Shown piece after piece: positions 7,093 to 14,074 of a stretch of 15,074 nucleotides of DNA. The stretch covers positions 1 through 15,074 of the forward strand of contig JADFVM010000049.1 in NCBI GenBank assembly GCA_015222555.1, given 5' to 3'. Made by a program: the position numbers and the translations under genes. Position 1 is the stretch's first letter, and the number at the start of each line of letters is the position of its first letter. The notes under the pieces are model-generated. The model saw only the letters and a list, made by a program, of their open reading frames with translations. It had not been told where the DNA came from and did not search any database. The stretch is from Pseudomonadota bacterium (GTDB lineage Bacteria > Desulfobacterota > JADFVX01).

Positions 7093-7116
7093 TTACTAAA
7101 CATTTAAGTTAGAAAT
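7084..7116 (+). promoter_or_regulatory. Hairpin upstream of ihfA ribosome-binding site
   Basis: ATTTCTAA (7084-7091) and TTAGAAAT (7109-7116) are perfectly complementary over 8 bp, with three more pairs inside (7093-7095 with 7105-7107) after one mismatch. The stem ends 7 bases before the AGGAGG ribosome-binding site (7124-7129) of ihfA. It has no T-run, so it is not a terminator. It overlaps the right end of the palindromic repeat, and the two hairpins would compete. Confidence 0.5.
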
Positions 7117-7139
7117 TATCTGTAGGAGGGAAAATCTCA

Positions 7140-7415
7140 ATGACGAAAGCTGATATAATTGAGAATATTTATGAAAAAGTAGGGATATCAAAGAAGGAAA
7201 CGGCCCTTGCCATAGAGACTATCTTCGACACAATTAAAACAACACTTGAATCTGAAGAAAACGTTAAAATATCCGGCTTTGGAAACTTTACCATCAGACG
7301 GAAGAAAGCAAGACGGGGAAGAAATCCGCAGACAGGGGATGAAATAGAAATCTCTGCCAGAAAGGTAATCACCTTCAAGCCGAGTAACGTTCTTAAAGAC
7401 TTGATAAATTCCTGA
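7140..7415 (+). CDS. ihfA: Integration host factor alpha subunit
   Basis: Subunit of the DNA-bending heterodimer IHF (HU/IHF family), a nucleoid protein that helps transcription, replication and sigma-54 promoters. The 91 residues are slightly shorter than E. coli IhfA (99). The N-terminal helices (MTKADIIENIYEKVGISKKET) are followed by the signature GFGNFTIRRKKARRGRNPQTGDEI (46-69) and ITFKPSNVLKDLI. P63 in the RNPQTG arm is the residue expected to intercalate and kink DNA. AGGAGG lies 10 bases before the ATG. Its position after pheT, as in E. coli, supports alpha rather than HU or IHF-beta; the partner gene is not in this window. Confidence 0.93.
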   Translation: MTKADIIENIYEKVGISKKETALAIETIFDTIKTTLESEENVKISGFGNFTIRRKKARRGRNPQTGDEIEISARKVITFKPSNVLKDLINS

Positions 7416-7427
7416 TAAATTAAGAAG

Positions 7428-7778
7428 ATGAGCGCTGCCATACCTGATAAAAAATATTTTAAAATCGGTGAGGTGAGTAGACTAAGCGAGCTGGAACCGC
7501 ACGTCTTAAGATTTTGGGAGTCTGAATTCCATGAAATTAATCCCAAAAAAGATGGTGGTAACCAGCGTTTATACAGAAGAAAAGATGTTGAAATAATTTT
7601 TAAAATTAAACGCCTTCTCTATGACGAAAAATTTACCATTGCCGGTGCAAGGGTAAAATTAAGGGAAGAGACTTCGCCCGGGCAAGGAGACCCTGCCTCA
7701 CCTAAAGTAAGGGAGATCAAAGAGGGCTTCAAAGCCATTAAGAAGAGTATCGCAGAAATCAGAAATATTCTTTCATAA
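7428..7778 (+). CDS. Small MerR-family transcriptional regulator
   Basis: The 116-residue protein has an N-terminal winged helix-turn-helix of the MerR type: YFKIGEVSRLSELEPHVLRFWESEF (10-34), a wing with GGNQRLYRRKDVEII (43-57), and a recognition-helix region ending in IKRLLYDEKFTIAGARVKL (60-78). After a Pro/Gly/Ser linker (82-92) there is one C-terminal helix (about 93-115), which could form the dimer coiled coil. There is no effector-binding domain and no cysteine at all, so metal or redox sensing by the classic mechanism is unlikely. The gene follows ihfA by 12 bases and is probably cotranscribed. A MerR gene in this position is, from general knowledge, usual in deltaproteobacteria; its target is unknown. 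Confidence 0.9.
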   Translation: MSAAIPDKKYFKIGEVSRLSELEPHVLRFWESEFHEINPKKDGGNQRLYRRKDVEIIFKIKRLLYDEKFTIAGARVKLREETSPGQGDPASPKVREIKEGFKAIKKSIAEIRNILS

Positions 7779-7875
7779 TAGGTCACTGTTAGATATAGGT
7801 CCTGCCGATTTAAAAAAGTTAAAACCCTGACTGCATCCATTATTTAAATCCTTAAACTTAAGGTTGAATTAAAAT

Positions 7876-9339
7876 ATGAGTATTGAAAAGATCAGATCTG
7901 GTCTTACCTTTGATGATGTATTGCTACAGCCTGCACAGTCTGATGTGTTACCTAGAGAAGTCGATACATCAACCTTCCTTACCCGCCAGATCAAACTACA
8001 TATTCCCATTGTAAGTTCTGCTATGGACACCGTCACAGAGGCCAGACTGGCCATCACCATGGCACAGGAAGGGGGGCTGGGTATAATCCATAAAAATCTC
8101 TCCATTGAAGAGCAGGCAATGGAAGTGGACAAGGTAAAAAAGTCAGAAAGCGGCATGATTGTCGATCCCATTACGATTGCCCCCGATCAGCATATTTATG
8201 ATGCCGTGGAGATAATGAAGAAATACAAGATCTCCGGTGTTCCCGTAACAAAAAAGGGCAAACTGCTCGGCATTCTGACAAACAGGGACCTGAGGTTTGA
8301 AAAGAACCTTTATCTCAAGATTGAAGATGTTATGACCAAGGAGAACCTTGTCACGGTCCCTGAAGGGACCACGCTGGAGGAGTCCAAGGATATCCTTCAT
8401 AAACATAGAATAGAAAAGCTATTGGTCGTAGATGATAAGGGCAATCTCAAGGGGCTTATAACGATCAAGGATATTGAGAAAAGCATAAGATATCCTCACT
8501 CCTGTAAAGATCACCTTGGCAGGTTAAGGGTGGGTGCTGCTATTGGTGTTGGTGCAGACAGGGATGAGCGTCTTTCCGCTCTACTCAATGCCGGTGCAGA
8601 CGTTATTGCAATCGATACGGCCCACGGTCACTCAAAATCGGTTCTGGAAGCCGTTAAAGAGATAAAAAAGAGTTTCCCTCAATGTCAGCTTATTGCAGGC
8701 AATATCGCCACGGCAGAAGCGGCTAAAGATCTCATCAAGGCCGGTGTCGATGCCATTAAAGTGGGTATCGGGCCCGGGTCTATCTGTACGACGCGTATTA
8801 TTGCAGGTGTCGGGACTCCTCAATTGACAGCCATTGCCGATTGTTCTGCAGAAGCGAAGAAACATGATATCCCCGTCATCGCAGACGGGGGGATTAAATA
8901 TTCCGGTGATATTGCAAAGGCTATCGCCGCAGGCGCAAGCTCCGTCATGATCGGCAGCCTCTTTGCCGGCACCGATGAAAGTCCCGGTGAAACTGTGCTT
9001 TATCAGGGAAGAACCTATAAAGTCTACAGGGGCATGGGATCAATAGGCGCCATGAAGGAAGGGAGCAAAGACCGATATTTCCAGGATCAGGTGGACAATG
9101 AAGTGAAGCTCGTACCTGAGGGGATCGAGGGGAGGGTTTCCTACAGAGGCCCCCTTTCTTCCAGTATTCATCAGCTGGTGGGCGGTCTGCGCGCAGGCAT
9201 GGGCTATACAGGATGCAGTAATATTGAAGAGTTAAAGACGAAAGCTACTTTTATCAGGATATCCAATGCAGGTCTGAGAGAGAGTCATGTCCATGATGTG
9301 AATATTACAAAAGAAGCCCCAAACTACAGTCTCGATTGA
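7876..9339 (+). CDS. guaB: IMP dehydrogenase
   Basis: Oxidises IMP to XMP with NAD+, the committed step of GMP synthesis. The 487 residues are standard. The (beta/alpha)8 barrel starts with LTFDDVLLQPA (10-20) and is interrupted by two CBS domains (about 95-205), which bind purine nucleotides for regulation. The catalytic loop GIGPGSICTTR (297-307) supplies the nucleophile C304. IADGGI (335-340) and the mobile flap with YRGMGSIGAMKEGSKDRYFQ (384-403) and EGRVSYRG (418-425) are intact. The ATG at 7876 gives the normal N-terminus; the nearest SD-like bases, AAGG, are distant. guaA, often next to guaB, is not found here. A 97-base spacer separates it from the merR gene, and a terminator lies about 200 bases downstream. 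Confidence 0.97.
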   Translation: MSIEKIRSGLTFDDVLLQPAQSDVLPREVDTSTFLTRQIKLHIPIVSSAMDTVTEARLAITMAQEGGLGIIHKNLSIEEQAMEVDKVKKSESGMIVDPITIAPDQHIYDAVEIMKKYKISGVPVTKKGKLLGILTNRDLRFEKNLYLKIEDVMTKENLVTVPEGTTLEESKDILHKHRIEKLLVVDDKGNLKGLITIKDIEKSIRYPHSCKDHLGRLRVGAAIGVGADRDERLSALLNAGADVIAIDTAHGHSKSVLEAVKEIKKSFPQCQLIAGNIATAEAAKDLIKAGVDAIKVGIGPGSICTTRIIAGVGTPQLTAIADCSAEAKKHDIPVIADGGIKYSGDIAKAIAAGASSVMIGSLFAGTDESPGETVLYQGRTYKVYRGMGSIGAMKEGSKDRYFQDQVDNEVKLVPEGIEGRVSYRGPLSSSIHQLVGGLRAGMGYTGCSNIEELKTKATFIRISNAGLRESHVHDVNITKEAPNYSLD

Positions 9340-9351
9340 AAAACAGATTTT

Positions 9352-9410
9352 CTTCAGAGGCTAAAAAAAAGATTATTAGCTTCGCGATTACTGGGATTAC
9401 TACTGATTTT
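9352..9410. repeat. Tandem spacer repeat, copy 1
   Basis: The core 9379-9410 matches 9476-9507 at 27 of 32 positions, with an offset of 97 bases. Both begin GCTTC(G/A)CGATTACT and both include two GATTACT-type words. The upstream 25-30 bases (from 9352 here and 9450 there) also align, with small gaps, around an AGAG(G/A)CT word. It is a diverged tandem duplication in non-coding DNA. Confidence 0.7.
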
Positions 9411-9449
9411 AATACATTTTAAAAGCTCTAATCGGTCAAATCCTGAAGT

Positions 9450-9507
9450 CATCCAGAGACTGAAAACATTCTTTTGCTTCACGATTACTATGATTACTGC
9501 CGATTTT
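9450..9507. repeat. Tandem spacer repeat, copy 2
   Basis: Second copy of the repeat at 9352-9410, with the core at 9476-9507. The five core differences are mostly transitions, as expected for an old duplication without coding constraint. No open frame spans both copies. Confidence 0.7.
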
Positions 9508-9540
9508 TTCTTTAATTCATAAATTCACCATGCTATTTGC

Positions 9541-9577
9541 AAAGGGCAAGCGTCTTAATAGACACTTGCCCTTTTTT
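9541..9577 (+). terminator. Intrinsic terminator after guaB
   Basis: GGGCAAG-C-GTCT (9544-9555) pairs with AGAC-A-CTTGCCC (9560-9571) around the tetraloop TAAT, with one C-A mismatch. It is followed by TTTTTT (9572-9577) and then ATT. The flanking AAA can extend the stem into the T-run. It lies about 200 bases after the guaB stop and just before the ftsY promoter, so it separates the two units. The other strand lacks a comparable T-run, so it works in the + direction. Confidence 0.92.
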
Positions 9578-9602
9578 ATTGCTCCATAATCCTGCAATCA
9601 TG

Positions 9603-9631
9603 TTGAATATTTAGAGACTCTGTACTATACT
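9603..9631 (+). promoter_or_regulatory. Sigma-70 promoter candidate for ftsY
   Basis: TTGAAT (9603-9608) and TATACT (9626-9631) are separated by exactly 17 bases, with good matches to the -35 and -10 consensus. Transcription would start near 9638, leaving a leader of about 35 bases before the TTG start of ftsY. Its place directly behind the guaB terminator fits an independent ftsY unit. Confidence 0.75.
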
Positions 9632-9672
9632 CGTCCTCATTAAGCAGAACAAATAAGGAAAGGGTTGAGAAA

Positions 9673-10599
9673 TTGGAAGGACAGGAAAAGAAAGGTTTTT
9701 TCAGTAAGCTGAAAAGCAAGCTCTCCGGTACCAGCGAGGGATTGGTTAAAAAGATTGACCGCGCAATTCTGGGAAAGAAAGAGATTGATGATAAGCTTAT
9801 TGAAGAACTTGAAGAAATCCTGATTATGGCTGATCTGGGTGTGAAAACGACCTATGACATCCTTGAGGCAGTGCAGGATAAAGTAAGAAGAAAGGCACTT
9901 AATGATGACCATGCCTTGAGAGAGTCAATTAAATCCGAGATGTTTAACATCCTTAAGTCTGAGGAGTCCAGGCTGAGTTTTGAGGGCAGGAAGCCGCTTG
10001 TCATGATGGTGGTTGGCGTTAACGGCGTCGGCAAAACGACGACTATCGGAAAACTTGCCTCCAGGTACAAATCCTATGGAAAGAATGTCATTATTGCTGC
10101 CGGTGACACCTTCCGGGCGGCGGCCATTGAACAACTTGATGTCTGGGCAGAAAGAAGCGGAATCGATATTATAAAACATCCGGACGGCTCTGATCCTGCT
10201 GCCGTTGCCTATGATGCCGTCGAAGCGGGAAAGTTAAGAGGCGCGGACCTGGTTATCATCGACACGGCTGGACGTCTTCACACTAAGATCAATCTTATGG
10301 ACGAGCTGAAAAAGATAAAAAGAGTAATGTCAAAGGTTATTCCCGAGGCGCCCCATGAGGTGCTGCTCGTCGTTGATGCCACAACAGGACAGAATGCCAT
10401 CTCGCAGGCGAAACTCTTTAACGAGGCCGTAGGGATTACCGGCATTGCCGTTACCAAACTTGATGGAACTCCAAAGGGTGGCGTTATTATTGGCATTGCC
10501 GATGAACTTAAGATCCCCATCCGTTATATCGGTGTAGGGGAAGGTATCAATGATTTGAGGGATTTTTATGCCGATGAGTTTGTTGAGGCCATTTTCTAA
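9673..10599 (+). CDS. ftsY: Signal recognition particle receptor FtsY
   Basis: GTPase that docks SRP-bound ribosomes at the membrane for cotranslational insertion of membrane proteins. The 308 residues cover the N domain (about 20-95) and the G domain: P-loop GVNGVGKT (115-122), DTFRAAA (145-151), DTAG (197-200), TKLDG (261-265) and the closing GVGEGINDL (287-295). DTFRAAA and the short basic N-terminus without an M domain identify FtsY rather than Ffh. The acidic A domain that makes E. coli FtsY about 500 residues long is essentially absent; a lysine-rich amphipathic stretch (GFFSKLKSKL, 8-17) could contact the membrane. The start is TTG at 9673, with AAGGAAAGGG ending 8 bases upstream. Confidence 0.96.
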   Translation: MEGQEKKGFFSKLKSKLSGTSEGLVKKIDRAILGKKEIDDKLIEELEEILIMADLGVKTTYDILEAVQDKVRRKALNDDHALRESIKSEMFNILKSEESRLSFEGRKPLVMMVVGVNGVGKTTTIGKLASRYKSYGKNVIIAAGDTFRAAAIEQLDVWAERSGIDIIKHPDGSDPAAVAYDAVEAGKLRGADLVIIDTAGRLHTKINLMDELKKIKRVMSKVIPEAPHEVLLVVDATTGQNAISQAKLFNEAVGITGIAVTKLDGTPKGGVIIGIADELKIPIRYIGVGEGINDLRDFYADEFVEAIF

Positions 10600-10661
10600 G
10601 GATTATCATGACAGGTCATATTATTAATTATTAACCAGGCAATACAGACGGCATCTTTTCT

Positions 10662-10740
10662 AACTCCCCCTTTCCCCCTCTTTCTCTAAGAGGGGGAATA
10701 AAACGCCTCCCCTTAAGGTAAGGGGAGGTTGGGAGGGGTT
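10662..10740. repeat. REPIN/MITE-like palindrome with two hairpins
   Basis: Two hairpins sit side by side. CCCCCTCTT/AAGAGGGGG (10674-10696) has a 9-bp perfect stem that extends to 11 bp with flanking T-A pairs, and a loop TCTCT. CCTCCCCTT/AAGGGGAGG (10706-10728) has a 9-bp perfect stem and a loop AAGGT. The outer ends, AACTCCCCC and GGAGGGGTT, are imperfect inverted repeats, so the whole 79 bases can also fold into one long stem. There is no coding capacity and no clear T-run after either stem. The layout matches non-autonomous REP-derived or MITE elements. It could also block transcription between ftsY and glpK, which otherwise lack a terminator. Confidence 0.75.
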
Positions 10741-10863
10741 ATTAATCGGGTCTGGAACGCTGCGCATTTAATTGCTGGTTTAATAAAACAATGAATACCA
10801 AGTTACCGGCTAGAGTTACAAGCCCTCCCGAGCTCTTCTAAATTTATAAATCTGGAGGCAGCC

Positions 10864-12369
10864 TTGCCAACGTACATTCTGGCCCTTGATCAGGGAACGA
10901 CGAGCTCAAGGAGCATTCTCTTCGATAAATCGGGAACCCCTGTTGCTCAGGTGTCAAAGGAATTCAGACAGATTTATCCAAATCCCGGCTGGGTTGAACA
11001 TGATCCAATGGAGATATGGGAAAGTCAGCTCTTCACAGCAAAGGAAGTCATTAAAAAAGCCGGTATCTCACCTTCTGATATAGAAGCTGTGGGCATAACC
11101 AACCAGAGGGAAACAACCATTATCTGGGACAGGGTGAGCGGCAAGCCTGTTTATAACGCCATTGTCTGGCAGTGCCGACGGACATCGCAGCTTTGTGATG
11201 AACTGAAAAAAGACAACATGGAGCCTGTCATAAGGGAGAAAACAGGTCTTGTCGTCGATGCCTATTTTTCCGGCACGAAAATCAAGTGGATTCTTGATAA
11301 TGTGGAAGGTGCAAGGTCAAGAGCTGAAAAGGGGGAACTCTGTTTCGGCACAGTAGACAGCTGGCTTTTATACAATCTGACGGGTGGAAAGGTCCATGCA
11401 ACAGATTTCAGCAATGCATCACGGACAATGCTTTTTAACATTAATGATAATAAATGGGATGAATCTATTGCCAAACGCCTGTCTGTGCCTGAAAGCCTTC
11501 TGCCGGAAGTCAGGAACTCGAGCGGTTACTTTGGAAAGATAGATAAAACGGTTCTTGGCGCTGAAATCCCTATCACAGGAATTGCCGGTGATCAGCAGGC
11601 GGCGCTTTTCGGGCAGGGCTGTTTTGAGAAAGGCCTGGCTAAAAATACTTACGGTACAGGTTGTTTTCTTCTTATGAATACAGGTGAGGAGAGGTTTACG
11701 TCCAGTCATGGACTGCTTACCACACAGGCCTGGGGGATGAATGATAAGGTCGATTACGCCCTTGAAGGCAGTGTGTTCATTGCCGGCGCGGCCATCCAGT
11801 GGTTAAGAGACGAAATGAAACTTATCTCACATGCGTCTGAAAGCGAAGAGGTGGCAAAAGAGGTCGATGATACGGCAGGTGTTTATTTCGTGCCGGCCTT
11901 TGTCGGCCTGGGTGCGCCCTATTGGGATATGTATGCAAGGGGAACAGTGGTAGGCCTTACACGGGGGACGGGAAGGGCGCATATGGTGAGGGCAGCCCTT
12001 GAAGCGATCGCTTACCAGGTAAAGGACCTCGTCCTCGCCATGGAGGCTGATTCTAAAATTGAACTAAAAGAGCTGCGCGCAGACGGAGGCGCCGTGGCTA
12101 ATTCAGTGCTCATGCAATTTCAGGCGGACATACTGGGTGTGCCCCTTGTCGTGTCAAAAGTTGCCGAAACGACAGCACTGGGCGCTGCCTATATGGCCGG
12201 ACTGGCCGTCGGTTTCTGGAAAGACATGAATGAAATCGCCTGTCACTGGCAGGAGGGGAAACGGTATCTTCCCCGTATGGATAAAGAGGGCGCGGATTGC
12301 CGCTACGCCGGCTGGAAAAGGGCCGTTGAGAGGGCAAAGGGTTGGGCTGTCGGACACTCGGAAAGATAA
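10864..12369 (+). CDS. glpK: Glycerol kinase
   Basis: Phosphorylates glycerol to sn-glycerol 3-phosphate with ATP, in the cytosol. The 501 residues match the FGGY family. The N-terminal phosphate-binding loop LALDQGTTSSRS (6-17), the glycerol-contacting R82-E83 in TNQRETT, Y134 in VDAYFSGTK and the catalytic base D243 in GIAGDQQAALFGQG are all present. C-terminal adenosine-binding elements (ALEAIAYQVKDL, ELRADGGAVANSVLMQFQADIL) follow. The start is TTG at 10864, with GGAGG 5 bases upstream. At the position of E. coli R236, needed for fructose-1,6-bisphosphate inhibition, the sequence reads GAEIPI, so that control is probably absent. No glpF, glpD or regulator gene lies nearby. Confidence 0.96.
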   Translation: MPTYILALDQGTTSSRSILFDKSGTPVAQVSKEFRQIYPNPGWVEHDPMEIWESQLFTAKEVIKKAGISPSDIEAVGITNQRETTIIWDRVSGKPVYNAIVWQCRRTSQLCDELKKDNMEPVIREKTGLVVDAYFSGTKIKWILDNVEGARSRAEKGELCFGTVDSWLLYNLTGGKVHATDFSNASRTMLFNINDNKWDESIAKRLSVPESLLPEVRNSSGYFGKIDKTVLGAEIPITGIAGDQQAALFGQGCFEKGLAKNTYGTGCFLLMNTGEERFTSSHGLLTTQAWGMNDKVDYALEGSVFIAGAAIQWLRDEMKLISHASESEEVAKEVDDTAGVYFVPAFVGLGAPYWDMYARGTVVGLTRGTGRAHMVRAALEAIAYQVKDLVLAMEADSKIELKELRADGGAVANSVLMQFQADILGVPLVVSKVAETTALGAAYMAGLAVGFWKDMNEIACHWQEGKRYLPRMDKEGADCRYAGWKRAVERAKGWAVGHSER

Positions 12370-12376
12370 ACCTTTC

Positions 12377-12406
12377 TTGACAGCTCTTTTTTTAAAGTGC
12401 TATTTT
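12377..12406 (+). promoter_or_regulatory. Promoter candidate upstream of mgtE
   Basis: A perfect TTGACA (12377-12382), 7 bases after the glpK stop, is followed after 18 bases by TATTTT (12401-12406), which matches the -10 consensus at 4 of 6 positions. If used, the mgtE transcript would carry a leader of about 280 bases. Confidence 0.5.
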
Positions 12407-12695
12407 TGCTATTGATTTATTCCGCAAATTCACACTGTAAGAGGCCTCTGGAAAAAGTGTCCATTGATAAGTCTTTACGAGGAAGGTCGTGACGGGGCCC
12501 GAAATGGGCGGAAACCGTGTTTTGTAGAGATAACGAAAGATATTAAGTGCCCTGTTGTATCGGTCATTCCATTAATCATTAACGGGAAAATGCTAATCCT
12601 GAAACTTAACCCGGATGAACCGGATAAGTACCTTCACGAAATTATTTTCTGCCAGAAAAACGCAGAAAATAACTTCTAAGGTGCTAATTTATTCT
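12407..12695 (+). other. Long leader region before mgtE
   Basis: Together with 12370-12406 this is a 326-base stretch without a convincing gene. Visible structure includes ACACT/AGTGT (12432-12436 with 12456-12460) enclosing the palindrome AGAGGCCTCT, a nested hairpin with ACGG/CCGT (12492-12495 with 12515-12518) around GCCC-GAAAT-GGGC (12497-12509), and the strong repeat hairpin at 12630-12682. mgtE genes are often controlled by Mg2+-sensing leader RNA, but the conserved M-box segments were not recognised here. A 71-codon frame starting with TTG at 12464 lacks a ribosome-binding site and runs into the repeat, so I do not call it. Confidence 0.4.
12630..12682. repeat. Dispersed palindromic element, copy B (before mgtE)
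   Basis: A near-perfect long hairpin. ACCTT (12630-12634) pairs with AAGGT (12678-12682), GAA with TTC (12638-12640 with 12674-12676), and TTATTTTCTGC (12642-12652) pairs perfectly over 11 bp with 12662-12672, leaving a 9-base loop. Three blocks are shared with the element before ihfA (6996-7092). The right arm contains AAGG, the only SD-like sequence before the mgtE ATG, so the folded form would hide it. Confidence 0.85.
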
Positions 12696-14042
12696 ATGCC
12701 TGAAAATCAACAAATAGATATCGATCTTGTGAAGGATCTCCTTAAAAGCGGGAAGAGTGACAGCATCATCGACATGTTAAGTCGTCATCATCCTGCAGAC
12801 ATTGCCAGATTGATGAATTCCCTGCATCATGATGAAGCCAAGGAGATCTTTTGTCTTCTTGATCCAAAAGAAGCTTCGGAGATTATTGTAGACTTAAATG
12901 ATGAAGCGAGAAACTTTATCCTGGAGTACCTTGAGTCTAACCGTGTCGGTGAGATTGTTGACCACCTGGCATCGGATGATGCCGCTGACCTGCTGGGCGC
13001 CCTTTCCGAAGAGGACGCCAATAAAGTCTTAGAAAATGTTCCCGATGAAGCTACCCGTCACGTAAAGTCACTTCTTGCCTTTGAGGAAGATACGGCCGGC
13101 GGCATCATGCAGACTGAAGTTGCATCTATCAGTTCAGACGCAACGGTGCAGCAGGTGATCAACATGCTTAGAGAGAACAGGGATGAGATGGAAGATATAC
13201 ATAATATCTTTGTTACTGATAACTATCAACGATTAGTGGGTGGACTTCCTGTGAGGCGTCTTGTCCTGGAATCGCCTTACACAGCCATTTCGGAGATTAT
13301 GGATACAGATTATGTTTCTGCTCATGTCGATGAGGACCAGGAAGAGGTCGCAAAACTATTCAAGAAGTATGACCTTATCTCCCTTCCTGTTGTCGATGAC
13401 ACAGACAGATTGATCGGAAGGATAACTATTGATGATATTGTTGATGTTATCGAAGAAGAGGCCTCCGAAGATTTTCTAAGAATGGCAGGCGCAGGTTCTG
13501 AGCATACCCTTCCAAAGTCTATCATAAAAAGCGCGAAAACAAGGCTTCCCTGGCTCTTTGCCAGCTGTATCGGAGGGCTGGTTGCCCTAAAGATTATCGG
13601 CACATTTGAAACTACCTTGGGAACGGTTGTCGCTCTGGCATCTTTTATCCCCGTTATTCTGGGAATGGGCGGAAATATTGGAACACAGTCGACAACGATC
13701 GTTGTGAGAGGGCTTGCCACAGGAACGGTTGAATCCGGCTCTCTATGGAAGGTTGTCTCAAAGGAGATCAGAATCGGTTTGATTCTGGGCGTGATTTATG
13801 GTGTCTTTCTTGCCCTGACAACCCTTTTTATTTATTCCAGTCAGCCTTTTTTAAGCGTTGTCGTTGGTCTGTCCATGTGTGCCTCAATGGTGCTGGCCTC
13901 TGCCGTTGGCACCATGATGCCTATTATCCTGTACAGAAGCGGTGTAGACCCTGCCATTGCAACGGGACCTTTTGTGACCACATCTGTAGACATTATAGGC
14001 ATTCTTATTCTTCTCAATTTTGCCTCCATCTTTCTTTTGTAG
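12696..14042 (+). CDS. mgtE: Magnesium transporter MgtE
   Basis: Homodimeric Mg2+ channel of the inner membrane, gated by its own cytosolic Mg2+ sensor. The 448 residues equal the usual length. The order is an acidic helical N domain (about 1-130), two CBS domains (about 135-255, with VGGLPVRRLV and DLISLPVVDD), the connecting 'plug' helix (EEEASEDFLRMAG, 253-265) and five membrane helices (about 284-448). The pore signatures PVILGMGGNIGTQSTTIVVR (319-338) and GVDPAIATGPFVTTSVDI (416-433) are intact; D432 sits at the number of the Mg2+-binding aspartate of Thermus MgtE. The ATG at 12696 is chosen because it gives the family length. The frame is open 27 codons further upstream, but that part is repeat sequence. 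Confidence 0.95.
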   Translation: MPENQQIDIDLVKDLLKSGKSDSIIDMLSRHHPADIARLMNSLHHDEAKEIFCLLDPKEASEIIVDLNDEARNFILEYLESNRVGEIVDHLASDDAADLLGALSEEDANKVLENVPDEATRHVKSLLAFEEDTAGGIMQTEVASISSDATVQQVINMLRENRDEMEDIHNIFVTDNYQRLVGGLPVRRLVLESPYTAISEIMDTDYVSAHVDEDQEEVAKLFKKYDLISLPVVDDTDRLIGRITIDDIVDVIEEEASEDFLRMAGAGSEHTLPKSIIKSAKTRLPWLFASCIGGLVALKIIGTFETTLGTVVALASFIPVILGMGGNIGTQSTTIVVRGLATGTVESGSLWKVVSKEIRIGLILGVIYGVFLALTTLFIYSSQPFLSVVVGLSMCASMVLASAVGTMMPIILYRSGVDPAIATGPFVTTSVDIIGILILLNFASIFLL

Positions 14043-14074
14043 CTATCTTTTTACATCTATGGAAAACTATAAAC

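Larger units (their letters stand above)
9340..9540. other. Non-coding spacer downstream of guaB
   Basis: This is the first two thirds of a 333-base gene-free stretch (9340-9672). No coding sequence is convincing in any frame. It contains two diverged copies of a short repeat, described separately, and otherwise AT-rich sequence. The guaB transcript probably runs through it to the terminator at 9541-9577, giving guaB a long 3' untranslated region. Confidence 0.6.

Noticed and set aside
7779..7875. Possible tRNA gene between merR and guaB
   Set aside because: Checked because tRNA genes often follow this operon in related bacteria, but no acceptor stem or T-loop pattern is present.
12407..12629. 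M-box (Mg2+) riboswitch before mgtE
   Set aside because: The conserved M-box segments were not found by eye; only generic stems are visible, so no riboswitch is called.
12464..12679. 71-codon frame with a TTG start in the mgtE leader
   Set aside because: It has no ribosome-binding site, no recognisable domain, and its last third is the palindromic repeat. It is better read as leader DNA.
12615..12695. Extending mgtE 27 codons upstream to 12615
   Set aside because: The extra residues are translated repeat hairpin, exceed the family length and lack a suitable ribosome-binding site; ATG 12696 gives a normal MgtE.
13745..14074. Extending recO upstream into mgtE
   Set aside because: The added residues are an out-of-frame reading of the mgtE membrane domain; the RecO OB fold begins right after ATG 14075.
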